Shown: in pieces, positions 1 to 8,116 of the stretch
Layout of the letters: each line of letters begins with the position of its first letter
How positions within the stretch are numbered: position 1 is the first letter of the stretch
Assembly: GCA_016930535.1 (NCBI GenBank)
Contig: JAFGGN010000001.1
Coordinates: 1 to 32,441 of the forward strand
Source of the DNA: a bacterium
Lineage (GTDB): Bacteria > Zhuqueibacterota > QNDG01 > JAFGCO01
Reading direction: 5' to 3'
Length of the DNA stretch: 32,441 nucleotides
Position numbers and translations under genes: made by a program
Notes under the pieces: model-generated
Databases searched by the model: none
What the model saw: only the letters and a program-made list of their open reading frames with translations
Told to the model about the DNA's origin: nothing

Positions 1-243
1 GCGGACCACTTAAAAGCAGTATAAGCGTATATGCGTATATGGGTGTATGAGTCCCCGCGTCCCGTCCCCCTAAAAGAAGACCGCGGAAGGCAGACCGCGG
101 ACCGCGGCAAATCACAAATTTCAAATCCCAAAAAACAAATACATTACAAACAGCAAATTCCAAACGAAATTGACAACGCGAATGGCTGGTCTCAGATCGA
201 GAATGCATCGGAGGACCGGAGACGCGGTGAAACGGTCTCTAGA

Positions 244-344
244 AATATTGCGTCCCTACGGCTTCTACAAATATTACGTCCCTACAGGACTATGATTATA
301 TGGTAAATCTTCAATGCTATAAATATGTCGCCCCTGCGGGGCTT
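244..344 (+). repeat. Three copies of a short GTCCCTACGG-type repeat
   Basis: Three related units lie at 244-264, 270-290 and 322-344. Each begins AATAT, followed by (T/A)CGTCCCTAC or TCGCCCCTGC and a partly complementary GGGGCTT or AGGAC tail. The third unit is a perfect hairpin followed by T residues. The first two look like decayed copies of the same palindromic unit. Confidence 0.5.
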
Positions 345-349
345 TTTTT
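330..349 (+). terminator. Rho-independent terminator
   Basis: GCCCC (330-334), loop TGC, GGGGC (338-342), then seven T residues. This is a compact textbook intrinsic terminator reading rightward. It would end a plus-strand transcript that begins left of the window. Confidence 0.7.
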
Positions 350-601
350 ATCTTTAATCATTTCTTTGTTCTTTTTTCTTTGTTCTTTAATCTTGACTCT
401 TTATTATTTTTCTCCGTTTCTCATCCTCTCCGAAGCTCCGTTTCACACTCCGGCCCGATGACCCAAAGATCCAATAAACCCGGCTCATGAATTACTGACA
501 GAAAACCGTCCTTTTTCGGGATTTTCCGCTTGATGTCTTCGTCCAGGATTATTATCTTCCTTACGCTTCCTGATCATTGCGGTCTGAAAGGAAAAGTGCT
601 C

Positions 602-1633
602 ATGAAATACAAAATTGGAATCGGTATTGTTACAATGTTTTTAATATGTGTACTCAGCCAGGGGCGGACGGAACCGGTTTCATCCGTCAGGATGATACGG
701 AACGGCGGTACGGAAGTCGGAATATTGAGTGAGGTCGGGGGTCGTGTGGTCATATTGAGACGAACAGGCGGGAACAATGTACTGAAAGCCGTTCCCGGCC
801 TGTGGGAACTGCCCCTGTCCGGTCATCCGAAACCGGATGGGGAAAAACCGTCCATGATTCCGTATCTGGGACAGATTGTCTGGGTGGGACCGCAGGGAGA
901 ATGGTGGATGCATCAGACTGTCAACCCCCGGCTGAAACAGATGAAATCGCAATGGCCGCCGGATCCCTATCTGATTTACGGGGATTACCGCATCATTGGC
1001 CGGACAGATTCATCAATCGTCATGCAGGGACCCGGGAGTCCCGTGTCCGGATTGCAGCTGACCAAAACCATCATGGTCGATGCGGCCGGCCGGGTGCATT
1101 TTCAGGTCGCTGCGAAAAATATTCGTGAAATCCCGGTACGCTGGGATCTGTGGTTCAATATGCGGACGCCGGGATTCACGCGGTTCTATGTGCCTGTCAT
1201 GGACACGGCGGACATCCGTATCGAATTTCATAACGGAGGAAGCCGGGCCATCAACTGGTCCGTGGAAGACGGTTTCTTTACCTTTTTCCCTGAACTTCCG
1301 GAAGCAGGGCGAAAAACCGCAAAGGCGTTTATCTTTCCGCGTGAAGGCTGGATCGCCGGGTTTCAAAAGGACCTGATGATCCTGATACTGTTCGACCGGC
1401 AGGACAGGAAACAGATACATCCGGATCAGGGCCATGTTGAGATTTACCAGGATCTCATGCCGGATCCGGCAGGCGCACTGCTTGAACTCGAGCATCATGA
1501 TCTGTATGGTGAACTCGGGCCGGGTGAATCACGGTCAGCCCGGGAGACCTGGGAGCTGCATCCCTTTGAGGGGGAAATGTCCGGGCAGGCACAGCGGACG
1601 TTTTTAAATTCCGTACTGGAATCACGCCACTGA
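602..1633 (+). CDS. DUF4380 family secreted protein
   Basis: This is a 343-residue exported protein. The ATG at 602 is preferred over an upstream in-frame TTG at 530: it follows GGAAA and begins a normal signal peptide (MKYKIG, then a hydrophobic run to about residue 20). The mature part matches my recollection of DUF4380, an all-beta mutarotase-like fold: LWELPLSGHPKPDG, IPYLGQIVWVGPQGEWW, then repeated strands and a WDLWFNMRTPGFTRFYVPV segment. Such proteins are thought to bind or modify sugars, but no reaction is established and I see no catalytic residues I can name. It lacks the C-terminal sorting domain found on its relative at 5623-7191. The downstream gene is 159 bp away, so this one is probably monocistronic. 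Confidence 0.75.
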   Translation: MKYKIGIGIVTMFLICVLSQGRTEPVSSVRMIRNGGTEVGILSEVGGRVVILRRTGGNNVLKAVPGLWELPLSGHPKPDGEKPSMIPYLGQIVWVGPQGEWWMHQTVNPRLKQMKSQWPPDPYLIYGDYRIIGRTDSSIVMQGPGSPVSGLQLTKTIMVDAAGRVHFQVAAKNIREIPVRWDLWFNMRTPGFTRFYVPVMDTADIRIEFHNGGSRAINWSVEDGFFTFFPELPEAGRKTAKAFIFPREGWIAGFQKDLMILILFDRQDRKQIHPDQGHVEIYQDLMPDPAGALLELEHHDLYGELGPGESRSARETWELHPFEGEMSGQAQRTFLNSVLESRH

Positions 1634-1792
1634 ACCTGAACAGCGAGAAGCGGTTGAGGATGATTCTGTGAACTCCGGGTGGAACATCCATGCCTGAGAG
1701 TGAGGGCAATATGTGAACAGATGTGCGGATACAGAGATCCGGCTGCCGGGCTGAAGACCGGCGAATGAAGTGTAACTGGGAGACTGCAGTGT

Positions 1793-2101
1793 ATGGGTTT
1801 GAAGAAACGGATTTTAAAAAACGGATCGACATGTAAAGTTGTATTTACTATCGAAAAAGACATATGTCCGGGTGCCGGAACTGTGAATCTCGTGGGTGAT
1901 TTCAATGAGTGGAACAAGACGGCTACGCCCATGAAACGAATGGAAAACGGATCGTTTTCAGTGGCATTGAATCTGAATACCGGGAATGAGTATCAGTTCA
2001 GATATCTGATCGACGGAGAAACCTGGGAAAACGACTGGCATGCGGATAAGTATGTGCCCACCATTTTCGGCGATGTCGAAAATTCGGTCGTGGTTGTCTG
2101 A
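1793..2101 (+). CDS. Small CBM48/glycogen-binding-like protein
   Basis: This 102-residue protein is made almost entirely of one isoamylase N-terminal / AMPK-beta glycogen-binding-like domain (CBM48, E-set fold). The diagnostic stretch is VNLVGDFNEWN at 31-41, followed by FSVALNLNTGNEYQFRYLID (55-74) and a W..D..A..YVP tail. There is no signal peptide, so it should be cytoplasmic. Proteins of this size annotated as isoamylase early-set domain proteins are widespread; they presumably bind alpha-glucan, but no reaction is known for the isolated domain. GGGAG lies 11 bases before the ATG. The gene stands alone and is followed by a strong hairpin terminator. Confidence 0.85.
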   Translation: MGLKKRILKNGSTCKVVFTIEKDICPGAGTVNLVGDFNEWNKTATPMKRMENGSFSVALNLNTGNEYQFRYLIDGETWENDWHADKYVPTIFGDVENSVVVV

Positions 2102-2137
2102 AAGGGATAAATCGCGGATTCCTTTGAAGGTCAATAA

Positions 2138-2168
2138 AAAAGCTGTCCCCGGTCCGGAGACAGCTTTT
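2138..2168. terminator. Bidirectional intrinsic terminator
   Basis: AAAAGCTGTC (2138-2147) pairs perfectly with GACAGCTTTT (2159-2168) around a GC-rich loop. A/T tracts on both sides make it usable in both directions. It lies between two convergent genes, the CBM48-like gene on plus and the DUF2271-like lipoprotein gene on minus. Confidence 0.85.
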
Positions 2169-2190
2169 AAAAGTCGGTATCAATTTGATA

Positions 2191-2826
2191 TCAATCGAAA
2201 TCGGCTTCCATGCCGGTCAGATTGGCCGTGGGAGTTCCCGTTGCGTAAGTGCCATTTTCCAGATCCAGCACCATGTTGAGCACCTCTGATACAATTTCGA
2301 ACCGTGTTACCGTGCCTGCCTCAGAATCGCCTTCCTTGATGATATTGGACGCTTCAACATAACAGGTATACAATCCGGGCTCGGTATTTTTAATATCCCA
2401 GGTTATGGTCAGGATCTGCTCATCCGCACCCGCGGCAAAGTAGGGACTCGCGCTGGTGAGACCGTCGAAGGAAGGGGGTATGCCGTCTTCCGTTTCCAGC
2501 TCAAGGTCCGCATATGTAAGCCCTGAAGATAAAGACCATGCGGGCAGATGCTCGATATGTGATCCATGTGCCGAGTCCACGGTGACCGCAACCGGTGTGA
2601 TCTGAAGTGTCTGAACATAATGACCGTCTTCATCCTCGATCCAGACAGCATAGTCCGTGGTCACCTGCAGGAATGCAGCATAGAAATCGCCCTGATATGC
2701 AGGCCCTTTGATTTTCAGGTGGATTGTAACGGATCTGTAGCCGTCATTGTTGACGCCTTTGTCCCTGGAACACATGGTAAAAAACAGAATCAACGTGCAT
2801 AACAATATGATTCCTAGTCGTTTCAT
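2191..2826 (-). CDS. DUF2271-like lipoprotein
   Basis: This 211-residue protein starts at an ATG behind a strong AGGAGG. The N-terminus is a lipoprotein signal ending FFTMC with the acceptor Cys at 19, so a lipid-anchored envelope protein is expected. The body resembles DUF2271 periplasmic proteins: YAVWIEDEDGHYVQTL, then HLPAW, then a DG(L)TSASP element, then LTITWDIKN and GLYTCYVEAS. That pattern suggests an FlgD/Ig-like beta sandwich. Its role is unknown; DUF2271 genes often sit near FMN-binding or electron-transfer membrane proteins, but none is adjacent here. The assignment rests on motif memory only. Confidence 0.65.
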   Translation of the reverse strand: MKRLGIILLCTLILFFTMCSRDKGVNNDGYRSVTIHLKIKGPAYQGDFYAAFLQVTTDYAVWIEDEDGHYVQTLQITPVAVTVDSAHGSHIEHLPAWSLSSGLTYADLELETEDGIPPSFDGLTSASPYFAAGADEQILTITWDIKNTEPGLYTCYVEASNIIKEGDSEAGTVTRFEIVSEVLNMVLDLENGTYATGTPTANLTGMEADFD

Positions 2827-2889
2827 ATGGTATGACCCCTCCTCGGTTTTTCATTCATCAGAATGAGTGTGTCTGGATTGACCGGCATC

Positions 2890-3576
2890 CTATTGGATCC
2901 GGTCCAGGATGTAACTTACATAGGTTCTGTCGTCCGCCGGGATATGAATGACCCTGGTCTGACTTTCGTAACCTTCGCAGGATGCAGTTACCGGATATGT
3001 TCCGGCCTGCAGTCTGAACCAGAACATACCGAATGGATCGGAGACGGCGAGTATGGAATCCCCGAGAGTAATATAAATGGGAGGCACTTCCACCTGAAGC
3101 CATTTGGTCTGCAGCGTGGCGCCCGTAACCCCTTCGTACATCTCCTGTGCGGTCCAGGTGAGAACTTCCGGATCCACGGCTTCGAACAAAACGCCGTCCT
3201 GGACCTCGCCGTAAGCCCTTCCTACCGACCCATCGGGAGAAAGAAGAAATGGCTGGTCAGTCGTGGTTTCTCTGGTCACCTGAACCTGTACGGTGGTGTC
3301 CCTGAAATTCAGTGCGGAACAGATCAGTGTATGCGGTCCTTCTTCAAGATCATCGACTGCATATTGTCCGTTTTCATCCGAAACGGCGAGCAGATTGTCA
3401 TCCTCGAACAGGTATGCCGTTTTAACCGGGCCGGAAGGCGCAGGACCGCCGCTCATGACGGTGCCCGAAATTTTACCCGTGGATTTCCCGGGCTCGGTCG
3501 GTTTTCTGTCACAGAATGTGAACAGCAAAACGGAAAAAGCCACCCAGATCCACCATTTTTGAATACACTGCTTCAT
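2890..3576 (-). CDS. Carboxypeptidase-regulatory-like domain lipoprotein
   Basis: This is a 228-residue lipoprotein with signal sequence MKQCIQKWW...LLFTFC and acceptor Cys22, followed by DRKPTEPGKS. The body has two beta-sandwich repeats of the carboxypeptidase regulatory (CarboxypepD_reg) type. The first is around 34-110: GKISGTVMSGGPAPSG, NLLAVSDENGQYAVDDLEEGPHTL. The second is around 160-225: ILAVSDPFGMFWFRLQAGTYPVTASCEGY. These domains are structural or adhesive surface modules and have no catalytic role of their own. GGAG precedes the ATG. The gene lies 63 bp upstream of the DUF2271-like lipoprotein on the same strand and shares its FTxC lipobox, so the two may be cotranscribed. Confidence 0.75.
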   Translation of the reverse strand: MKQCIQKWWIWVAFSVLLFTFCDRKPTEPGKSTGKISGTVMSGGPAPSGPVKTAYLFEDDNLLAVSDENGQYAVDDLEEGPHTLICSALNFRDTTVQVQVTRETTTDQPFLLSPDGSVGRAYGEVQDGVLFEAVDPEVLTWTAQEMYEGVTGATLQTKWLQVEVPPIYITLGDSILAVSDPFGMFWFRLQAGTYPVTASCEGYESQTRVIHIPADDRTYVSYILDRIQ

Positions 3577-3613
3577 AATGAGTCTCCAATTAATCGTCGC
3601 AACCGGATATAGA

Positions 3614-3651
3614 ACGGAGCGGTATTCTGTTTTACGTAAATACCGCTCCGT
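3614..3651 (-). terminator. Long perfect hairpin after the DUF362 gene
   Basis: ACGGAGCGGTATT (3614-3626) and its exact 13-base complement (3639-3651) flank a 12-base loop. The hairpin starts 10 bases after the stop codon of the minus-strand DUF362 gene. The following T-run on the minus strand is poor (TCTATAT), so it may act as a weak terminator or as a 3'-end stabiliser. Confidence 0.6.
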
Positions 3652-3661
3652 CTGAAACCTT

Positions 3662-5554
3662 TTATTTGGCGAGAATCATCTTTTGTGTCCGGGCAAAATG
3701 CAGATGATGGCTGTTGTTTTCGACCCGGATCTGACAAATATAAAGGCCTGAAGCGGCGCGTTCGCCCGAGTCGGTCAATCCATCCCAGGTCAGAGTGTGA
3801 AATCCGGCATCCTGGAAATCATTGTACAGGAGGCTCACACGCTGTCCCAGCTGATTGTACACACCCAGTTCGATCCGCGAAGCCACAGGCAGCTCATACG
3901 ATATGGTCGTGGCCGGATTGAAAGGATTCGGATGATTGGGATAAAGCATGAACGTCTCGGGAACCACGGTCTGTTCCACGGTCGTGGCTGCATCAACAGT
4001 CAGGAGTTCAATGCCCGTGTTGAGTCCCAGGTTGCGGGAATACTGTTTATCCGCGGCATTGTTCCAGTGTTCGTGCGCGCCCAGGCTTTCAGGAAGCGGT
4101 GTGCCGTCGGCTTCCGGATCATACGTGATGCCTTCGGCCCAGTTGGCCTTGTCCGCAGCCTGATGCAGAAAATCATCGGAGCCGGCATAATGGGGGAAGG
4201 GGCCGTGATTGTCCCGGGGATCATATTCGCCTTCGGTCGGATGATCTTCATCGAATTCCTCGTAAAGAAAATCGAATCCCACGGACTGGATGGCCACGGG
4301 ATCCTGGGAGGCGAACAGGGAATTGGGCCAGTCATCATTGAACGGGGCCATACGCCATTTGATGGGCGGATGCCCCCAGTTGATGGAGCTCCAGAGTCCG
4401 TCCACCAGATACAGAATGGTTTTACCGCCAATGTCCTTGTGCCCCATAAAATCCACGAAACAACGGTAAGCGCCGTAATCACCGTTCGACACGTCGCCGG
4501 CTCCGTCCGGAGCAGGCAGACTGAAATGCCAGTGGAACGCGCTGCCGTTGAAGGGAGTGAAGTCGCCGAAATGGTTCTTGCTCGTCAGCGAGATACCGCC
4601 CCGGTGATGCTTTTTGAGCACGGGAAGATTGATCATGTAAGTCGCATCGAGATAACACTGGGGCAGCCAGTCACTCATGCTTCCGTCACTGGTAAAAATG
4701 ACCTTGTCCGCGGACCGGACCACGTTTTCGCGTCCGCCGAATTTGCCCCAGTAATGCACATCCGGAAAAGCCGTATGGCATTTGTCCCAGTGAGGTGAAT
4801 CGAAATTGATGTTCGGATCCCCGATCGAAATATCGTCCTGGGCCACACCGACGACGTTGATGAGCTGATCGAGAACCGCATAGGTCACCTGGGGAGAAGT
4901 ATTGATATTTTCCTTTCCCTGGGAAACACCGTTCAGGTTGATCTTGATGACGAATTTTTCGCCGGCCGTATATCCGGTGCCGGGTTTGCCGTGATTGGCA
5001 TTGTGGTGCCTGAAAATGGCGTCCCAGGCCCCGGCGTCCGTTGTGGCGCCGGTCAGTTTCTGGATGGCTTCCGAGACCATGTCATCCACCACATCCTGAT
5101 CCGTATTGCTGTCCTGGTACCAGTAATCATTGGACGTATTTTTGCAGTTTTCATCGGTTGCGTCCGTGTTGTGCACCCAGACCACGCGTCCCGGGAAAAT
5201 GCCTTTCCCCGTACCCATGGGATTGTTGGGTCCGTCCGGGGTCGTCTGCGTCAGGGCATATGCCCTTTTGTCCGTCTGAATATGGGTGAACAGCACCAGA
5301 CCGATCCCTGCAATCAGCGTGAGTGCGAAAAGCGCGTATCTCGATTGGTACAGGAACTTCTTTGCTTTTTTGAAGATCAGTACGGATGAAACCATACCGG
5401 TCAGATAGATCATGAACGAGGATGCGACCGGGAATGCCGCCTTCATACAGGGATAGTTGGCGCGACTGGGCTTGGCGATAACGCGGACCAGGAACCAAGT
5501 CAGCGACAGGAAACCGGCTACCGGGAAAAACAGCTTTTTTAAACCTTTTTTCAT
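3662..5554 (-). CDS. DUF362 protein with T9SS sorting domain
   Basis: This is a 630-residue protein. Three hydrophobic segments lie at the N-terminus (about 8-27, 39-61 and 73-91), followed by AYA at 98-100, a possible signal-peptidase site. The middle, about 110-470, is a DUF362 domain: VVWVHN, FVIKINLNG, NLPVLKKHHRGGISLTSKNHFG, ILYLVDGLW, ASQDPVAIQSVGFD. Some relatives carry ferredoxin clusters, but none is visible here. Residues about 545-630 form a type A Por sorting domain, YPNHPNPFNPATTISYELP...GLYICQIRV...KMILAK, so surface secretion or anchoring by the type IX system is expected. GGAGG precedes the ATG. It lies downstream of the DUF4380 gene on the same strand. The substrate is unknown. 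Confidence 0.8.
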   Translation of the reverse strand: MKKGLKKLFFPVAGFLSLTWFLVRVIAKPSRANYPCMKAAFPVASSFMIYLTGMVSSVLIFKKAKKFLYQSRYALFALTLIAGIGLVLFTHIQTDKRAYALTQTTPDGPNNPMGTGKGIFPGRVVWVHNTDATDENCKNTSNDYWYQDSNTDQDVVDDMVSEAIQKLTGATTDAGAWDAIFRHHNANHGKPGTGYTAGEKFVIKINLNGVSQGKENINTSPQVTYAVLDQLINVVGVAQDDISIGDPNINFDSPHWDKCHTAFPDVHYWGKFGGRENVVRSADKVIFTSDGSMSDWLPQCYLDATYMINLPVLKKHHRGGISLTSKNHFGDFTPFNGSAFHWHFSLPAPDGAGDVSNGDYGAYRCFVDFMGHKDIGGKTILYLVDGLWSSINWGHPPIKWRMAPFNDDWPNSLFASQDPVAIQSVGFDFLYEEFDEDHPTEGEYDPRDNHGPFPHYAGSDDFLHQAADKANWAEGITYDPEADGTPLPESLGAHEHWNNAADKQYSRNLGLNTGIELLTVDAATTVEQTVVPETFMLYPNHPNPFNPATTISYELPVASRIELGVYNQLGQRVSLLYNDFQDAGFHTLTWDGLTDSGERAASGLYICQIRVENNSHHLHFARTQKMILAK

Positions 5555-5622
5555 TTTAAACCTCCGGTTTGTTATATTGAGTTATTCTCTATTGCTTATT
5601 TTGAGGCCGGGTCCGTAAATAC

Positions 5623-7191
5623 TTATTTCAGAAGGACCATACGCCGTGTGATTGTCTGGTCTCCGGTTTCGAGCCGGACCAGATAAATACCGGATTCGAG
5701 ATTTTTACCATTGAACCGGACCGTATAACTGCCTGCAGGCTGCCGTTCGTGAACCAGCGTCGACAGCAGCCGGCCGTTGATATCATAGACGCACAGCCGG
5801 ACTTCACGGATGTCGCTGAGCGTGTAGGCAACGGCCGTTTCAGGATTGAACGGATTCGGATAATTCTGCGTAAGTGTCAGTGATCCCGGAGCCGGGACAC
5901 GATCGTGCACGGCTGTCAGCTGATCCGGTGTGATGGATTCCAGATCCCCGATTTCAGTGCCCCCGGCATCGGACACCACGATTTTCACCCGGTCCGTCTG
6001 ATCCGGCATGTCCATGGCCATATCGATGTTCCAGGTTCCCATCGGCGATATTTCGACCGGATCGCTTTCGGACAGCACCGTGCCTGAAGCGTCCACGGCC
6101 CTGATCCTGGCGAACCCGGTGTAGAATACGCCGTATATTCCCTTCAGATGCCCTGTACTGCTGTCCCGGTACAGACGCTCCGCAGAAGCCCCGATGGAGT
6201 TGGCACTCAGGATGGGGCCGTTCAGCGTGGTCAGGTACCAGTTGTGAATGAACGTGTAACGTCCGCCATTGGGTTCCAGGTCCACCATCGGGCTCGCCAC
6301 TTCAACCTCGTAGTATGCACCTCCCAGATAGACCTGCACACGTCCGCCGCCGTTGTCGCCCGGATAATCGGCTCCTTCGAAAATCGGGAACGTTTTAATA
6401 TAGGCCTTTCCCTCGCCTTCATCCACGTAAGCGATCCATCCCTGATGCGTATCGGCGAAGAGTTTTTTGCCTTCGGGCCGGAACACCACACCGTAAATCC
6501 CCGGAGCGACTTCTCCCGTCCAGGCTTCGGAGTTCTGATTGTTCCTGAAGTATACACCGTCTTCACCGAATTCGCTGTCCGGATTGATGGCGAAATAAAC
6601 CCAGTAATTGTCCCGCGGATTCTTTGCGATGGTCTGGGTAACGTCCCAGATGCTCCAGTTCCGGGTCTCGGATGATTCGTTGATGATACTTTGTTCCAGG
6701 CGTACCCGGGTCGTTCCCCTGTAAATGGTCATTTTCCGTTCGAAGCGGATATCTGGTGCGACCCATTTTTCCGTGCCGCCGGTAACTGCAACACAGTTGG
6801 AATCGGGCGTGTCCGCCACGATCTCACTTGTGTAAGTCCCGTAATCCAGCACAGGGGGAGGAGGCCAGGTTCCGGGCCAGCGGTACTGCGGAGCCGGCCA
6901 CATGACATAACCGCCGTAACTGTGAACCGAGCCGGCGGCGGGCGTATATGTTTTACCGATTTCAAAGGAATTGACATACATGAATTGATGGTCACCCAGA
7001 TCGTACTGCATGATTCTCGCGCCGATCGCGGGTACGGTTGCCAGTGTGATCAGGTCGTTTTTCTGGACGATGGATGTCCAGCCCCAGTCGTTGTGATCTT
7101 CAACGGTGGCGATTTCCGTGCCCGCCGGCTGGGCGCATAGCCAGGTGCTCAGTAAAATTGCCGCAATAACGATATGACGAATTCTTTCCAT
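5623..7191 (-). CDS. DUF4380 protein with T9SS sorting domain
   Basis: This is a 522-residue secreted protein. I chose the ATG at 7191 because GGAGAAGG lies six bases upstream and a clean signal peptide follows (MERIRHIVIAAILLSTWLCAQP). The longer open frame to 7248 has no such support. The N-terminal two thirds is DUF4380-like: DWGWTSIVQKND, TVPAIGARIMQYDLG, GGYVMWPAPQYRWP, TIYRGTTRVRLEQSIIN, GIYGVVFRPEGK. A short sugar-binding-style beta region follows. The last 80 residues are a Por sorting domain (LTQNYPNPFNPETAVAYTL ... GIYLVRLETGDQTITRRMVLLK). The DUF362 gene lies 68 bp downstream, so the two sorting-domain proteins probably share a transcript. A mutarotase-like carbohydrate role is inferred from the fold. 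Confidence 0.8.
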   Translation of the reverse strand: MERIRHIVIAAILLSTWLCAQPAGTEIATVEDHNDWGWTSIVQKNDLITLATVPAIGARIMQYDLGDHQFMYVNSFEIGKTYTPAAGSVHSYGGYVMWPAPQYRWPGTWPPPPVLDYGTYTSEIVADTPDSNCVAVTGGTEKWVAPDIRFERKMTIYRGTTRVRLEQSIINESSETRNWSIWDVTQTIAKNPRDNYWVYFAINPDSEFGEDGVYFRNNQNSEAWTGEVAPGIYGVVFRPEGKKLFADTHQGWIAYVDEGEGKAYIKTFPIFEGADYPGDNGGGRVQVYLGGAYYEVEVASPMVDLEPNGGRYTFIHNWYLTTLNGPILSANSIGASAERLYRDSSTGHLKGIYGVFYTGFARIRAVDASGTVLSESDPVEISPMGTWNIDMAMDMPDQTDRVKIVVSDAGGTEIGDLESITPDQLTAVHDRVPAPGSLTLTQNYPNPFNPETAVAYTLSDIREVRLCVYDINGRLLSTLVHERQPAGSYTVRFNGKNLESGIYLVRLETGDQTITRRMVLLK

Positions 7192-7366
7192 AACGTACCT
7201 TCTCCGTTCTTGTTTAACGGTAACTGTTGTCGCCGGTTCCATCTCCATTTAATTTTAGACGGTTAACGACCGCTTTCCGTTTACTGTGATATGAGCTTTT
7301 CAAGTCACGCATTTGTTAAATATAGGAAAATATCCGTAAATATGAATGTAAAAAAATGTAAAAAAA

Positions 7367-7942
7367 TCATTCTCTGATTCTTTTCAGCAGCCAGGCCATA
7401 TTCTTTCCGAGTGTATGCATGGTATTCATGCCCTCCTCATCGTGCTCCACCTCACCAATGCCCCGTCCGAGTCCGAAATTCCAGTAACTTGATCCGGGAA
7501 CAATCATTTCAGAGATGGTGAACCAATGGTTCAGCGTATCGAATGCGGCAATGGCCCCGCCGCGGCGCATTGTGACCACGGCTGCGCCGGCTTTGCGTTT
7601 CAACAGGTTGCCGTTCGCGCGGCATACATATCCGGCCCGGTCCATCAGGGCCTTCATTTCAGCGGTTACCGAGGAGAAATACGTGGGCGATCCCAGGATG
7701 ATTCCGTCCGCCCCGGTCATCTTTTCGATATATGCGTTCATGTCATCCGTTGTGATGCTGCATTTTCGATCCTGCTTTTCATGACATTTTCCGCATGCCA
7801 TGCAGCCGCGCAATGGCTTTCCTGCAAGCTGAATAAGCTCCGTATCGATCTGTTCTTTTTCCAGTTCCTCAAACACGGTTCTGATCAGGATGGCCGTGTT
7901 GCCGTCTTTGCGGGCGCTTCCGTTAAAACCGATCACTTTCAA
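7367..7942 (-). CDS. Flavodoxin-fold iron-sulfur flavoprotein-like protein
   Basis: This is a 191-residue cytoplasmic flavoprotein of the NADPH-dependent FMN reductase / flavodoxin-like family. GFNGSARKDGNTAIL (5-19) is the FMN phosphate loop and GSPTYFSSVTAEMKALMDR the second flavin-binding loop. Cys47, 50, 53 and 61 form a CX2CX2CX7C cluster, which in archaeal and clostridial iron-sulfur flavoproteins (Isf) holds a 4Fe-4S centre next to FMN; electron transfer is therefore likely, partner unknown. Translation begins at a TTG (7940-7942): AGGAG lies eight bases upstream and no ATG is available. It appears to be a single-gene unit. Confidence 0.85.
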   Translation of the reverse strand: MKVIGFNGSARKDGNTAILIRTVFEELEKEQIDTELIQLAGKPLRGCMACGKCHEKQDRKCSITTDDMNAYIEKMTGADGIILGSPTYFSSVTAEMKALMDRAGYVCRANGNLLKRKAGAAVVTMRRGGAIAAFDTLNHWFTISEMIVPGSSYWNFGLGRGIGEVEHDEEGMNTMHTLGKNMAWLLKRIRE

Positions 7943-8116
7943 TGCTGCTTCTCCTTTTTTTGAATCATCGATTTTTCAACTGTTTAATATAAGGCAGACA
8001 AAGGACAGATGCCAGTATTAAGGCGCATTCGGCGTAAAAATGGATCTGCCCGGACAGGGTGGGATGCGGATTATTGTCACAGATCATGGACCGGGTCCGT
8101 GACAGCAGTCAAAATA

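Larger units (their letters stand above)
1..601. other. Non-coding left flank with short repeats
   Basis: No convincing gene is present. A 91-codon open frame at 31-306 has no ribosome binding site and consists of low-complexity sequence. The stretch contains GACCGCGG-type repeats near 77-108 and an AT-rich block of CAAATTCCAAA-like words around 110-170. Three related 21-23 base repeats lie at 244-344, followed by pyrimidine-rich sequence (TTTCTTTGTTC words) at 358-405. This looks like degraded intergenic DNA. Any promoter for the gene at 602 must lie near its right edge, but I could not define one. Confidence 0.6.

Noticed and set aside
77..108. GACCGCGG repeats as a CRISPR or origin-like array
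   Set aside because: Units are only eight bases with irregular spacing, there are no spacers of constant length, and no associated genes are nearby.
31..306. 91-codon open frame at the left edge
   Set aside because: It runs through low-complexity and repeat sequence, lacks a ribosome binding site and shows no protein-like pattern.
530..601. Upstream TTG start for the first DUF4380 gene
   Set aside because: It would add 24 residues in front of a normal signal peptide and lacks a Shine-Dalgarno sequence; the ATG at 602 has one.
3797..4798. 333-codon plus-strand open frame opposite the DUF362 gene
   Set aside because: It is antisense to conserved DUF362 motifs and has no start signal or domain.
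8075..8104. TGTCAC/GTGACA inverted repeat after the receiver/kinase gene as terminator
   Set aside because: It needs a seven-base bulge and has no T-run on the minus strand, so support is too weak to list as a terminator.
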